From contig JAPLDO010000206.1 in assembly GCA_026391715.1 (NCBI GenBank), positions 1 to 59,527 on the forward strand: a DNA stretch of 59,527 nt, written 5' to 3'. Of this stretch, positions 8,842-18,439 are shown one piece after another. Each line of letters begins with the position of its first letter. Position 1 is the stretch's first letter. The position numbers and the translations under genes are program-made. Source of the stretch: Bacteroidota bacterium (GTDB lineage: Bacteria > Bacteroidota > Bacteroidia > Bacteroidales > FEN-979). The notes below the pieces were generated by a model. That model was not told the origin of the DNA, searched no databases, and saw only the letters and a list, made by a program, of their open reading frames with translations.

Positions 8842-9656
8842 TCTATATCTCAATAATTTCGGTGGCAAAAAACAACCGGGCAGGTATTGAAAAAACTTAT
8901 CAGTCAATAATCAATCAGGATATTGATCTGACCCAGATTGAATGGATAGTAAAGGACGCCGCCTCAACAGATCAAACCATTGAGAAACTTCGTGAAATTG
9001 AAAAGGAGAAACGCCTCGTCAACTTCCGCTGGAATTCTTCCACTGACGCCGGACTTTATGATGGAATGAATATCGGAATGTCATATATGACCGGGCTTTA
9101 CGCTCTATTTTTAAACAGCGGCGACTACTTATATTCAAACGACGTTTTAACAAAAACCGTTGCTGTTATCAGGGAAAATGAATTAAACCTTCCTACATTT
9201 CTTCTCGGCGACGATATTGTAGATAATATTGATGGGAAGTTCATTTTTCGCAAAGCAAGAGTTCTCAGCTATTTATGGCACAGCCTTCCGTGTTCGCATC
9301 AGGCAATATTTTACAACGCCAGCCATATCGGAGAGGTCAGATATAACTTAAAATACAAAATTTGCGCCGACTACCAGTTTACCCTTGAAATTTACAGGAG
9401 CAATTATAAAAGCCATAAACACCTTGGGTTTGTTGTTCCGGTATTTCAGGCAGGCGGTCATGCAATACAAAAACGTTTGCAGTTATGCGAAGATGCATAT
9501 TATATTAAAAAAGATATAGCCGGCACTTCTTTCCCTGTCAGGTCCTTCAGTTTTATTGTCGGCTATTTCAATAATATTCTGATGCACTATTTTCCACGAT
9601 GCTATTTTTTTTACCGCCGTTTGATGGATAAGTATATTGCAAATCCAAACCAATGA
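8838..9656 (+). CDS. Family 2 glycosyltransferase (WcaE-like)
   Basis: A 272-residue GT2 transferase of the same subgroup as its upstream neighbour: ISIISVAKNN, then IEWIVKDAASTD, STDAGLYDGMNIGMSYMTGLYALFLNSGD and CADYQFTLEIY. In the first motif DAAS replaces the more common DGGS. It overlaps the upstream gene by 4 bases (ATGA) and the downstream frame likewise. The two adjacent members probably add successive sugars; donors and acceptors are not predictable. Confidence 0.86.
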   Translation: MIYISIISVAKNNRAGIEKTYQSIINQDIDLTQIEWIVKDAASTDQTIEKLREIEKEKRLVNFRWNSSTDAGLYDGMNIGMSYMTGLYALFLNSGDYLYSNDVLTKTVAVIRENELNLPTFLLGDDIVDNIDGKFIFRKARVLSYLWHSLPCSHQAIFYNASHIGEVRYNLKYKICADYQFTLEIYRSNYKSHKHLGFVVPVFQAGGHAIQKRLQLCEDAYYIKKDIAGTSFPVRSFSFIVGYFNNILMHYFPRCYFFYRRLMDKYIANPNQ

Positions 9657-10999
9657 TTTTGCAGATGAATACTAATGTTTTTGCAATCAAGACGCCTTGC
9701 TACGACTCCGAAGCGATTGCAGCCGGACTTCCTTCTGAATTGTTCGGACAGATTTCTCCCGGCGACACGGTAATTTTGAAACCAAACTGGGTAAAGGAAT
9801 CCCATTTAAGAAAACCGGAGGAATGGGAATACGTAATTACGCATCCGGCGGTAATTTCCGCAGTTTTATCAAAGGTTTGTGAAATTCTCGAGCCTGGCGC
9901 CAAAATAATTATTGCCGACGCGCCTCAAACAGATTCATCTTTCATAAAAATATTGTCGCGTTACCCCGTGGAAGCGTGGCAAAACCAGGTAAAACAAAAA
10001 GGAATAGTATTGGAAATCATTGATCTCAGAGATGATGAATGGATTCAAAAAGACGATGTTGTGGTTAACCGGAAAAAACTGGCAGGCGATCCTCTCGGAA
10101 AAACCGAAGTTAATCTGCTTGATGATGCAAGCGAGTTTTTTGGTCACCAAAAATCGCAAAGAGGCTATTATGGCGCCGATTACAACATCAAAGAAACCAA
10201 CGAAGCGCACGACGGGCGCAACAACCGTTACAGATTGTCGCGGTCGGTAATTGAGGCTGATGTATTCATCAATCTTCCAAAGCTCAAAACGCATAAGAAA
10301 GCCGGAATTACCTGCTGCCTCAAAAATCTGGTTGGAATTAATACCTATAAAAACTTTTTACCGCATCATGCTGAAGGAGGTCCATCTGAATCCGGAGATC
10401 AGTTTCCGCAGAATAGTCTGCAGGCGCAAATCGAAGGACCTTTACTTGCTTTTGTCAAGCAAAAATTTCTTCACAATACAGCAATGGCGAAACTTTTGAA
10501 GCCATTGGGCAAAACTGCCCGGTCGGTTTTCGGAGAAATTGAGTACAACATAAGAAGCGGAAACTGGTACGGCAACGACACTTTGTGGCGCATGACTCTC
10601 GATTTGAACAAGGCATTTTTCTATGCAAATCCTCACGGCGAAATGCGTGATGAAAAGCTGATTAATGCAAAAAAATATATCGGAATTGTGGATGCAGTAT
10701 CAGCGGGCGAAGGAAATGGTCCCCTGTCGCCAAACCCGCGACAGATGGGCTACATCTTTGCAGGAACCAATCCTGTGGCAATTGACGCTGTTTGCGCCGC
10801 AATGATGGGGTTCGACCCAATGAAAATTCCCACTATCAGAAATGCTTTTCAAATAAAGAGATATCCCCTGTGCGATTTCAATTATGCCGATATTCAGGTC
10901 GTCGCCGGGAATGATAAATGGCTTCTTTCGGATTTACCCGAATCAATGGTTATTCCGTTTGAACCTCAGTTTGCCTGGAAAGGTCATATCGAAAATTAA
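9653..10999 (+). CDS. DUF362 domain-containing protein
   Basis: A 448-residue member of the DUF362 family, often found in polysaccharide or anaerobic loci and of unknown biochemical role. Recognisable are VILKPNWV near residue 40, INLPKLKTHKKAGIT with CCLKNLVGIN in the middle, and GEGNGPLSPNPRQMG with NPVAIDAVCAAMMG near the C-terminus. No ferredoxin-type cysteine motif is present, although some family members have one. ATG at 9665 is an equally good start. The position in the operon before a CapK-like protein suggests a modification step on the polysaccharide, but that is inference. Confidence 0.8.
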   Translation: MILQMNTNVFAIKTPCYDSEAIAAGLPSELFGQISPGDTVILKPNWVKESHLRKPEEWEYVITHPAVISAVLSKVCEILEPGAKIIIADAPQTDSSFIKILSRYPVEAWQNQVKQKGIVLEIIDLRDDEWIQKDDVVVNRKKLAGDPLGKTEVNLLDDASEFFGHQKSQRGYYGADYNIKETNEAHDGRNNRYRLSRSVIEADVFINLPKLKTHKKAGITCCLKNLVGINTYKNFLPHHAEGGPSESGDQFPQNSLQAQIEGPLLAFVKQKFLHNTAMAKLLKPLGKTARSVFGEIEYNIRSGNWYGNDTLWRMTLDLNKAFFYANPHGEMRDEKLINAKKYIGIVDAVSAGEGNGPLSPNPRQMGYIFAGTNPVAIDAVCAAMMGFDPMKIPTIRNAFQIKRYPLCDFNYADIQVVAGNDKWLLSDLPESMVIPFEPQFAWKGHIEN

Positions 11000-11011
11000 T
11001 GGTTCCCCGAC

Positions 11012-12373
11012 GTGAAATTCAAGGAAAGACTTTACCGGAACCTGCCGCCTCTGTTTCAGGATATCTCTCTTGCATTCGAGTCGGCAAGAATTGCGCGGCG
11101 GCGGTATTCTGCCGGTTTTCATAAAATATTTCAGGAAATCTCTCAACATGACAAATTAAGCAAAGATGAATTGCAGGCTTTCCTGATAAAGTCGCTCCGG
11201 GATAATCTGATCAATTCTTACGAACATACCGGTTACTATCGTAAACTCTTTGACCGGCTTGGTTTTGACCCGCATAATTTCAACGACGTTGAAGAGTTAT
11301 TAAAGCTGCCTCTACAGGATAAAACCGCCATTAAGGATAATTTCCCCGCTATTATCAACCAATCTTTCAAAGGGAAACAATTTCAGGCGCGTACAAGCGG
11401 AACTACCGGATCGGGATTTGTTTTTCCCGAAACGGTTACGGCGGAACATTATCAATGGGCAACATGGTGGAGATACCGGAAAAACCTGGGGATTGAACTC
11501 AATTCATGGTGTTCGGTTTTCGGTGGGAGAACCATTATTCCGATTCACAAGCAAAAACCGCCATTCTGGAAAATCCTGCCCCGGCTGAATCAGATTTCAT
11601 ACAGCATGTACCACCTGAATTCATCAAATGCGGGGTATTTCATCAAAGATATGAATCAGCGGAAAGTTGAATGGATTCATGGTTATCCATCCACGCTTTC
11701 ATCTCTTGCCTCATTGATGAAAGAACAAAATCTTCACCTTGAATTTCCACTGAAAATTATTACAACAGGCGCCGAAAATCTTCTGGATCATCAGCGGATA
11801 GTGATTTCCGAAGTTTTTGGCGTCGAACCTTACCAGCATTACGGGCTTACCGAACCGGTAGCCAATATTTCAGAATGTGAATACCATAAGTTGCACATTG
11901 ACGAGGATTATTCAATAGTGGAACTTCTTGCCGTTTCCGGTTCCGATAATAAATTCAGGCTGGTTGGCACATCCCTTTCAAATGAGATTCTGCTTTTTCT
12001 CAGGTACGATACCGGCGATATCGTAACCCTTGCCGACGACCAGAGTTGTCCGTGCGGCAGAAACGGCAGGGTTATTGAATCAATTGACGGTCGCCGGGAA
12101 GATTTCATTACTTTGAGCGACGGAACCAGAATCGGTCGTTTGGATCATATTTTCAAAGACCAGACAAATGTTGTTGAAGCGCAGATAAGGCAGGAAAAAT
12201 CGGGAAGGATTGTGTTTTGTATTGTGAAAAGCCAATTATACGCCGCCGACGATGAACGTCGTTTGATCAGTGAAATCAAATCGCGGCTTGGTTTTAGCGC
12301 TTTTGAAATTATCTATTCCGATCGCATTGAAAAAACTTCCACAGGAAAACTCCGATTCGTAATAGCCGAATGA
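11012..12373 (+). CDS. PaaK/CapK-like adenylate-forming enzyme
   Basis: A 453-residue protein of the AMP-binding superfamily, close to phenylacetate-CoA ligase-like (CapK) proteins of capsule loci. The P-loop-like ARTSGTTGSG lies near residue 128, HYGLTEPVANISEC near 278 and RYDTGDIV near 330, followed by SCPCGRNGRVIESIDGRRED and a C-terminal lid ending KTSTGKLRFV. It should activate a carboxylic acid as an acyl-adenylate, perhaps for acylation of a sugar. The start is GTG, 12 bases after the DUF362 gene. It is the last gene before a repeat-filled gap. Confidence 0.82.
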   Translation: MKFKERLYRNLPPLFQDISLAFESARIARRRYSAGFHKIFQEISQHDKLSKDELQAFLIKSLRDNLINSYEHTGYYRKLFDRLGFDPHNFNDVEELLKLPLQDKTAIKDNFPAIINQSFKGKQFQARTSGTTGSGFVFPETVTAEHYQWATWWRYRKNLGIELNSWCSVFGGRTIIPIHKQKPPFWKILPRLNQISYSMYHLNSSNAGYFIKDMNQRKVEWIHGYPSTLSSLASLMKEQNLHLEFPLKIITTGAENLLDHQRIVISEVFGVEPYQHYGLTEPVANISECEYHKLHIDEDYSIVELLAVSGSDNKFRLVGTSLSNEILLFLRYDTGDIVTLADDQSCPCGRNGRVIESIDGRREDFITLSDGTRIGRLDHIFKDQTNVVEAQIRQEKSGRIVFCIVKSQLYAADDERRLISEIKSRLGFSAFEIIYSDRIEKTSTGKLRFVIAE

Positions 12374-12400
12374 CCATCCGCTTGTTTACCAAATAATTAT

Positions 12401-12661
12401 TTAGCTACTCTGCGGCTCTTTGCGGTTTCTTTGCGGTTCTGCGGTAAAAAAAGGTTTAACCGCAGAGAACCGCTGAGTTTTTCCGCAGAGAGCCGCAAAG
12501 CTAAAGTTTGTTAACCAATCTTTTAATTCCTTAAAACGTAAAACATTAAAATTTATCACTAAAAACTCAAGATAAGCGCTTTCAAGCAAACCCGGTCCAA
12601 GCGATTTATGAACCTCAATCGCACAACCGATTATCTTTTCTGAAATCTCATTATCTGTCAT
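12401..12661 (-). pseudogene. GxxExxY-family protein, internally deleted
   Basis: The first 30 residues ([20 protein letters not shown], then LLESAY) are the typical start of GxxExxY proteins, a family linked to PD-(D/E)XK nucleases. The frame then jumps directly to the family's C-terminal [15 protein letters not shown], so about 70 residues, including most of the core, are missing. The remaining tail is translated from the GCGG/CGCAGAG repeat array at 12408-12500 and is not family sequence. It is oriented against the flanking polysaccharide genes. I regard it as a decayed gene whose 3' end merges into repeats. Confidence 0.72.
12408..12500. repeat. Imperfect inverted repeat made of CTTTGCGG / CCGCAGAG words
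   Basis: The left arm (12408-12445) is a run of CTCTGCGG, CTCTTTGCGG and TTCTGCGG words; the right arm (12459-12500) is a run of the complementary CCGCAGAG, ACCGCTGAG and GCCGCAAAG words. The arms pair imperfectly over about 38 bases with a loop of about 13 bases, and form the 3' end of the decayed GxxExxY gene. Confidence 0.8.
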
Positions 12662-13018
12662 AAATAACTTTTTATAAGGTTTCCTTTGTCTATGTATTAA
12701 AACGGATAGTCATAAAATACTTCTGATTGAGCACAATTATACCAGTAAAATTTGACTCTGATGAATCTGACCAGCGCTGACTTGATGGCGATCCACTTGA
12801 TTTCAAACAACAATGTAAATCACAAAGAAGCGCGAAGGAAGTCACAAAGGCGTGAAAGGGGCGACGCCGGTTATAAAAGTCTTTGTGCGACTTCGTGAAT
12901 ACTTTGTGCGACTTTGTGGTTAAATTCTTGAATGCAAGATGTTTAATCATAAAAACAATTGCTGGACAATCATTACTGGTATGATACCGATCAATCAAAA
13001 ATACATTAACACAATTTA
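12662..13018. other. Gene-free spacer with a second word-repeat hairpin
   Basis: A 357-base stretch with no credible gene. Bases 12821-12857 and 12879-12919 form another imperfect inverted repeat, this time from CACAAAG/CTTTGTG words (AGTCACAAAGG versus GTGCGACTTTGTGG). An ORF on the minus strand (12690-13118) is only an open reading through these words and the start of the next gene. No terminator with a T-run was found. Confidence 0.7.
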
Positions 13019-15145
13019 ATGAAACAAATAATTCAGGACTTAAAAAACGGCGCCACATTGCTTGAAGAAGTTCCGGCGCCTTCAATAAAACCGGGACATC
13101 TGCTGATAAAAACAACACGGAGTCTGGTATCGCTGGGAACCGAAAGAATGTTGGTGGAATTTGGAAAGGCGGGTTTTATTGAAAAGGCAAGGCAACAACC
13201 CGACAAGGTCAAACAGGTTTTTGATAAAATCAAAACTGACGGACTTCTTCCAACACTTGAAGCGGTGTTCAATAAACTAAACCAACCTTTGCCGCTGGGT
13301 TACTGCAACGCGGGCGTGGTTGTTGAAGTTGGTTCGGGAACAACCTCCTTTCAGATAGGCGACAGAGTGGCTTCAAATGGCAATCATGCCGAATTTGTTT
13401 GCATTCCGGAGAACCTTGCCGCACATATTCCCGATAATGTTTCCGATGAAGACGCAACATTCACGGTAATCGGAGCAATTGGTTTGCAGGGCGTCAGACT
13501 GTTAAATCCAACATTCGGCGAAACCATTGTCGTAATCGGACTTGGCTTGATCGGACTTATCACCGCTGAACTGCTGATAGCAAACGGATGCCGCGTAATC
13601 GGCATTGATATGGATGAAAACAAAAACCGGATAGCAAAATCAGCAGGAATCTTGGTAATTAACCCCGCCACCGGAGAAAACAGCGTAAGCGCCGTTCAAC
13701 AGTTAACCGGCAATGTTGGCGCGGATGGCGTAATCATTACCGCTTCCTCAAAAAGCGACGAGTTGATTCACGAAGCCGCTGAAATGTCAAGAAAACGCGG
13801 ACGAATCATCCTTGTCGGCGTAATCGGGTTAAACCTGCGACGAGCCGATTTTTTCAACAAAGAACTTACATTCCAGGTTTCCTGCTCTTATGGACCGGGA
13901 AGATATGACGACGATTATGAAGTAAAAGGCAGGGATTATCCGATAGGATTTGTGCGGTGGACTGAAAAACGGAATTTTGAGGCGGTTTTGCAAGCGATGG
14001 CAACCGGCGTTTTGAAAGTAAATCCACTGATTACCGAAAGAATACCGATTGCCGAATATCTCAGGATATATGGCGATATGAAAAAAGTCGGAGTAATTGC
14101 CTCAATACTTGAATATCCTGAAAAACCGGAGGCGATGAAATCGGTTAAACTTTCAACCGCAGGAATTCATGCAACCGCAGGAACGGTGGGTATTATCGGA
14201 GCGGGAAATTTTGCCTCCGCTACTATCATCCCGGCGCTTAAAAAGGCTGGCGCATCAATCAGATATATCGCTTCGGCAAAAGGACTTACCGCCAAAATAC
14301 TTGCCAAAAAAGCACACGCAGAATATGCCACCTCCGATTACCGGGAAATCCTTAACGACAATGAAGTTAAACTCGTAATTATCACTACCCGCCACGATCT
14401 TCATGGACGAATGGTAGTTGAAAGTCTGGTTGCAGGAAAACATGTATTCGTTGAAAAACCGCTGTGTCTGAACGAAACTGAACTAAATGAAATTGTGGCT
14501 GCCTATTCAAAACGCGGAGGTACAAACCCTGCGCTGCTGGCGGTTGGATTTAACAGAAGGTTTGCGCCGCTTGCGGTTAAGATGAAACAGCTTGCCGGCA
14601 ATGGCGCTATGAATATCATTGCCACTATGAATGCCGGATTCATCCCGCCCGCGGTTTGGGTTCACGACCTGGCAACGGGAGGCGGAAGAATAATCGGAGA
14701 AGCCTGCCATTACGTTGATTTATGCGGATTTTTTTCGGGAAGCCTTGTCAAATCTGTATGTATGAACGCCATGGGACAGAATCCACAGGAAAACACCGAC
14801 AACGCTTCGATCCTGCTGAAATTTGAAAACGGCTCAACCGCGGTAATCAACTACTTCTCAAACGGCAGCAAAGCATATTCAAAAGAGAGAATAGAACTCT
14901 ATTCGCAGGAACATACGCTGATCCTTGATAACTGGCGTTCGCTCAAAGGTTATGGAATCAAAGGTTTCAGTGCAATGAAAACCAGGCAGGACAAGGGACA
15001 CCGGGCACAATTTGCCCTATTGACTGAACGTGTAAAAACCGGTGGCGAAGCGATAATACCATTCAATGAAATTGTCAATACAACCAAAGCTACATTCGCT
15101 GCAATTCAAAGTTTGAAGGAAGGACGATGGATTGATGTTTTATAG
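13019..15145 (+). CDS. Bi-domain oxidoreductase (zinc-type ADH fused to Gfo/Idh/MocA)
   Basis: A 708-residue fusion. Residues about 1-365 form a medium-chain alcohol-dehydrogenase-like domain with a Rossmann motif in VVIGLGLIGLITAELL (about 172-187); residues about 385-708 form a Gfo/Idh/MocA domain starting VGIIGAGNFASATIIPAL, with the catalytic-region motif HVFVEKPLCLNE. Fusions of this type are common in exopolysaccharide loci just before heparinase-like genes, as here (9-base gap), and presumably oxidise or epimerise a nucleotide sugar. The substrate is unknown. The gene appears intact. Confidence 0.85.
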   Translation: MKQIIQDLKNGATLLEEVPAPSIKPGHLLIKTTRSLVSLGTERMLVEFGKAGFIEKARQQPDKVKQVFDKIKTDGLLPTLEAVFNKLNQPLPLGYCNAGVVVEVGSGTTSFQIGDRVASNGNHAEFVCIPENLAAHIPDNVSDEDATFTVIGAIGLQGVRLLNPTFGETIVVIGLGLIGLITAELLIANGCRVIGIDMDENKNRIAKSAGILVINPATGENSVSAVQQLTGNVGADGVIITASSKSDELIHEAAEMSRKRGRIILVGVIGLNLRRADFFNKELTFQVSCSYGPGRYDDDYEVKGRDYPIGFVRWTEKRNFEAVLQAMATGVLKVNPLITERIPIAEYLRIYGDMKKVGVIASILEYPEKPEAMKSVKLSTAGIHATAGTVGIIGAGNFASATIIPALKKAGASIRYIASAKGLTAKILAKKAHAEYATSDYREILNDNEVKLVIITTRHDLHGRMVVESLVAGKHVFVEKPLCLNETELNEIVAAYSKRGGTNPALLAVGFNRRFAPLAVKMKQLAGNGAMNIIATMNAGFIPPAVWVHDLATGGGRIIGEACHYVDLCGFFSGSLVKSVCMNAMGQNPQENTDNASILLKFENGSTAVINYFSNGSKAYSKERIELYSQEHTLILDNWRSLKGYGIKGFSAMKTRQDKGHRAQFALLTERVKTGGEAIIPFNEIVNTTKATFAAIQSLKEGRWIDVL

Positions 15146-15153
15146 AAATTCAA

Positions 15154-16476
15154 ATGTTCAATAATCTCATCCTGTATTATCACACCCTGCGACATCTGAA
15201 GCTGATTCAGATCGTTTACCGGACTGTCTATTTTATCAGAAAAAAAACCACTAAAAAAAAGAGACTTTCAGATAAACGAACACCCGAATATCGCTTTCTT
15301 CAACTTACCGCAGGTATTCCATCAAAACCCTCTTATCGTCAGGAAACATTCATATTTATTGGGGTCAGCCATAAGTTCGATAACGGGATTGACTGGGATT
15401 TTCCTCACCATGGCAAATTGTGGACATATAACCTGAACTATTTCGATTTTTTAAACCAGGAGAATTTTAGCAGGGAAGAAGGGATTGCGATGATGCATGA
15501 TTTTATTGGAAATCTCACCACTCTTTCTGTTGGTCTTGAGCCCTACCCAACCTCTGTCAGAGGAATTAACTGGATAAAATTTATCTCAAAACATGAAATC
15601 AGAGACCAGAAAATCGTTGATTCGCTCTATTCGCAATACGATCGTCTGATGAAAAATATTGAATATCATGTGCTTGGCAACCACCTGCTTGAGAATGCCT
15701 TTTCGTTGTTTTATGCCGGATGCTTTTTCAATGAAACCAGGTTTGCCGCGAAGGCAAAGAAAATTCTGATTACAGAACTTGACGAGCAGATTTTATCCGA
15801 CGGCGCTCATTTTGAACTAAGCCCGATGTATCATCAGATTATCCTGCACCGGACGCTCGATTGCCTGAATGTTCAACAAAGCGTTGCCGGTTCGGATAGG
15901 AAATTAACGGAAACTTTCAAATCCAAAGCGGCTGAGATGATTGGCTGGCTTAATAAAGCTACCTGGAGCGACGGCTCTATTCCGAGTGTAAACGACGCAG
16001 CGGCAGGCATAGCGCCATCCACCGAAGAGTTGAATCAATATGCCGGTCTCCTTCAGCTTAATCTTGCCGGTTTCCGGAATACGGTTTTGTCGGACTCAGG
16101 GTATCGCAAATTCAGGAACGGGAATTACGAAATTTTCATTGACGCCGGAAACATTGGACCCGATTACATTCCGGGTCACGCCCATTCCGACACATTCAGT
16201 TTTGAAATGTTCATCGGGAAGAAGCCGTTTATTGTTGATACCGGCGTTTCCACTTACGAAAATAACCAACGAAGATATCTCGAACGGTCAACAAAATCGC
16301 ACAATACGGTGATGTTCAATAACCTGGAACAAACCGAAATCTGGGCAAGCCATCGGGTTGGAAGGCGGGCTAAAGTGAAAATACTGAATGATACCGGAAC
16401 GGAACTATCTGCTCAGCATGACGGTTATCTGCCCTATGGAGTTTTTCATATTTTTTCACTTTTATCCCGGAATTGA
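15154..16476 (+). pseudogene. Heparinase II/III-family protein, frameshifted near the C-terminus
   Basis: Main part (440 codons) of an alginate-lyase/heparinase II/III-like protein: an alpha/alpha-toroid N-terminal region (TYNLNYFDFLNQENF, GNHLLENAFSLFYAG) and a beta-sandwich with IPGHAHSDTFSFEM and TKSHNTVMFN, which carry the usual histidine and tyrosine region. The frame ends at 16476 in unrelated residues after DGYLPYGVFH; the true C-terminus continues in the +1 frame to 16651. Compared with what I know of the family, about 20-25 residues are also missing at the joint, so a deletion rather than a single-base slip is likely. It sits between the fused oxidoreductase and a WbuB-like transferase. 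Confidence 0.77.
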
Positions 16477-16651
16477 ACCGGCGATAAGAAATAAAGAGAT
16501 TATTACTTCTTATGGAAATCTGACTTTTTCTGACAGCGCCAAAATCGCGCTCAAAAATTATCATTATGCCATAGGATTCAATAATCTTACTAAGGCTGTG
16601 GTTGCAGAAATCACTTTTAATTCTCATCTTCAAACAACGATTTCCTATTGA
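16442..16651 (+). pseudogene. C-terminal fragment of the heparinase-like gene
   Basis: Continuation in the +1 frame: FFHFYPGIEPAIRNKEI followed by a beta-strand-rich tail ending at TGA 16649-16651. FHFHPGI-type sequence is typical of the C-terminal sandwich domain in this family, so it belongs to the gene starting at 15154. The end overlaps the TTG start of the next gene. It has no start of its own with a credible ribosome site. Confidence 0.72.
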
Positions 16652-17868
16652 AACTCCTCTTTCTTACCGACAACTTTCCTCCCGAAGTGAATGCCCCGGC
16701 AACGCGTACTTTCGAGCATTGCGTTGAATGGGTAAAGGCGGGAGTAGATGTTACTGTAATTACCTGCGCGCCGAATTTTCCACAGGGAAAACTATATCCG
16801 GGATATAAAAACAAATTGATTCAGCGCGAAACAATTGAAGGAATTAAAGTAATTCGCGTATGGACCTACATAGCCGAAAACAAGGGTTTTTTGAGGAGAA
16901 CCATCGATTATATGAGCTTTATGATGAGTTCGTTTTTTACCGGTCTCACCATTCGCGCCGATGTAATAATAGCCACGTCGCCTCAGTTTTTTACTGTATT
17001 ATCCGGGTTTCTGTTGTCATTTTTCAAAAGAACGCCCTGGGTGATGGAGGTCCGCGACTTATGGCCAGCCTCAATTCTTGAGGTGGAAGCGGTGAAAACC
17101 AAATGGATGCTTTTCTTCTTTTTCTGGCTTGAAAAACGTCTCTATCGCAGCGCCGATATGATTGTTCCGGTAACTGAAACCTTTAAAAGGGAGATTATAA
17201 AAAAAGGTATTGAACCTTCAAAGATCCATGTAATTACCAACGGATCAAACCTCGATCTCTTCTCGCCGCGAAAACCCAATATGGCGCTGAAAAATGAACT
17301 CAGCCTTACCGATCGTTTCGTGGTAAGTTACATCGGCACACATGGATTGGCGCATTGTCTCGAATTTGTTGTTCAGTGCGCTCCCGAACTTGACCGACTA
17401 AACATTTCACTCCTTTTTATCGGCGACGGCGCACGAAAGCGGGTTATCGCCGAGCTTGTGAAAAGTATGAATCTGACAAACGTTATTCTTCTAAATCCTG
17501 CCCCCAAAGAACAGGTGCCGGAATATCTCTCAATATCTGATATTTCTATTATTCCGCTAAAAAAAGCCGATATTTTCACCAAGGTCATTCCATCAAAAAT
17601 TTTTGAATCTGCAGCAATGGAGATACCCATTTTACTTGGGGTTGACGGAGAGTCGAGAAACCTGATAGAAAAATACAACGCAGGTCTTTTTTTTGAACCG
17701 GAGAATAAAACCGATTTTCTGGAAAAGGCGCAGAAATTTGTTCAGGATAAACATTTTTACGAACAATGTAAACTGGGAGGAAGAAAACTTGCATCAGATT
17801 ATGCCCGCAAAAAACTTGCGAGCGATTTCCTCGCCCGAATAACCGAAACAATTGGATTGGTATGCTAA
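16648..17868 (+). CDS. WbuB-like family 4 glycosyltransferase
   Basis: A 406-residue GT-B transferase close to WbuB. N-terminal LFLTDNFPPEVNAPATR and TVITCAPNFPQGKLY are hallmarks of that group; VMEVRDLWPASILE follows near residue 133, and the donor-binding C-terminal half has YIGTHGLAH, IGDGARKR and KIFESAAMEIPILLG. It probably transfers an acetamido sugar to the lipid-linked intermediate. The start is TTG, overlapping the upstream TGA. It is the last gene of the main polysaccharide run; the initiating sugar transferase that often follows is replaced by restriction-modification remnants. Confidence 0.86.
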   Translation: MKLLFLTDNFPPEVNAPATRTFEHCVEWVKAGVDVTVITCAPNFPQGKLYPGYKNKLIQRETIEGIKVIRVWTYIAENKGFLRRTIDYMSFMMSSFFTGLTIRADVIIATSPQFFTVLSGFLLSFFKRTPWVMEVRDLWPASILEVEAVKTKWMLFFFFWLEKRLYRSADMIVPVTETFKREIIKKGIEPSKIHVITNGSNLDLFSPRKPNMALKNELSLTDRFVVSYIGTHGLAHCLEFVVQCAPELDRLNISLLFIGDGARKRVIAELVKSMNLTNVILLNPAPKEQVPEYLSISDISIIPLKKADIFTKVIPSKIFESAAMEIPILLGVDGESRNLIEKYNAGLFFEPENKTDFLEKAQKFVQDKHFYEQCKLGGRKLASDYARKKLASDFLARITETIGLVC

Positions 17869-17920
17869 GATTACCGTTGCGTTAGCGTTCATTGTAAAAA
17901 GACAAACCAGACGACAGTTT

Positions 17921-17937
17921 GCCAACACACGGACTGA
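17921..17937 (+). repeat. Left copy of 17-bp imperfect direct repeat flanking the hsd remnant
   Basis: GCCAACACACGGACTGA here and GCCAACGGACGGACTGA at 21084-21100 match at 15 of 17 positions in the same orientation. They lie outside the first and last restriction-modification fragments. They could be relics of integration or of recombination, or simply related spacer sequence. Confidence 0.5.
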
Positions 17938-17977
17938 TTAACAACAATAGAAGAGTAAATTTGAAGCAAAAATTTTA

Positions 17978-18439
17978 ATGATTAAGGAAGCACAAATTGA
18001 AGAAAGCAAATGTACATTAGGTCAGATGATAAGCCGATACATGGTATTGGTAGCCAGCGAACAAAAATTGATGGTGATGCGACATTACCAAATTTATGCA
18101 GTTAAAGCCATTGTTGATTGCATACATCAAAACAGGGGCAACGGCTACATTTGGCATACTACAGGAAGCGGAAAAACACTTCCTTCTTTCAAAGCATCTA
18201 CCCTGCTCAAAGACAATCCCGACATAGAAAAATGTTTGTTTGTAGTTGACCGCAAAGACCTTGACCGACAAACACGGGAAGAGTTCAATAAATTTCAGGA
18301 AGGTTGTGTAGAGGAAAACACAAATACAGAAACTCTGGTAAGGCGTATGCTTTCGGACGACTATGCAAACAAAGTAATTGTTACCACCATTCAGAAATTG
18401 GGACTGGCATTAGACACGAACAACAAGAACAACTACTGA
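17978..18439 (+). pseudogene. hsdR: Type I restriction subunit HsdR remnant, helicase motif I region
   Basis: A 153-codon fragment that begins in the middle of HsdR. HYQIYAVKAIV and WHTTGSGKT (Walker A) are followed by CLFVVDRKDLDRQT and VTTIQKLGLAL, the SF2 helicase motifs Ia-Ic of the motor. The N-terminal nuclease domain is absent. The frame ends at TGA 18437-18439, but HsdR sequence continues in the same frame immediately after it. The gene is clearly dead as a translocase. Confidence 0.82.

Noticed and set aside
12690-13118. 142-codon minus-strand ORF in the repeat-rich spacer
   Set aside because: It reads through the CACAAAG repeats and the start of the oxidoreductase gene, has no recognised domain, and only looks open by chance.
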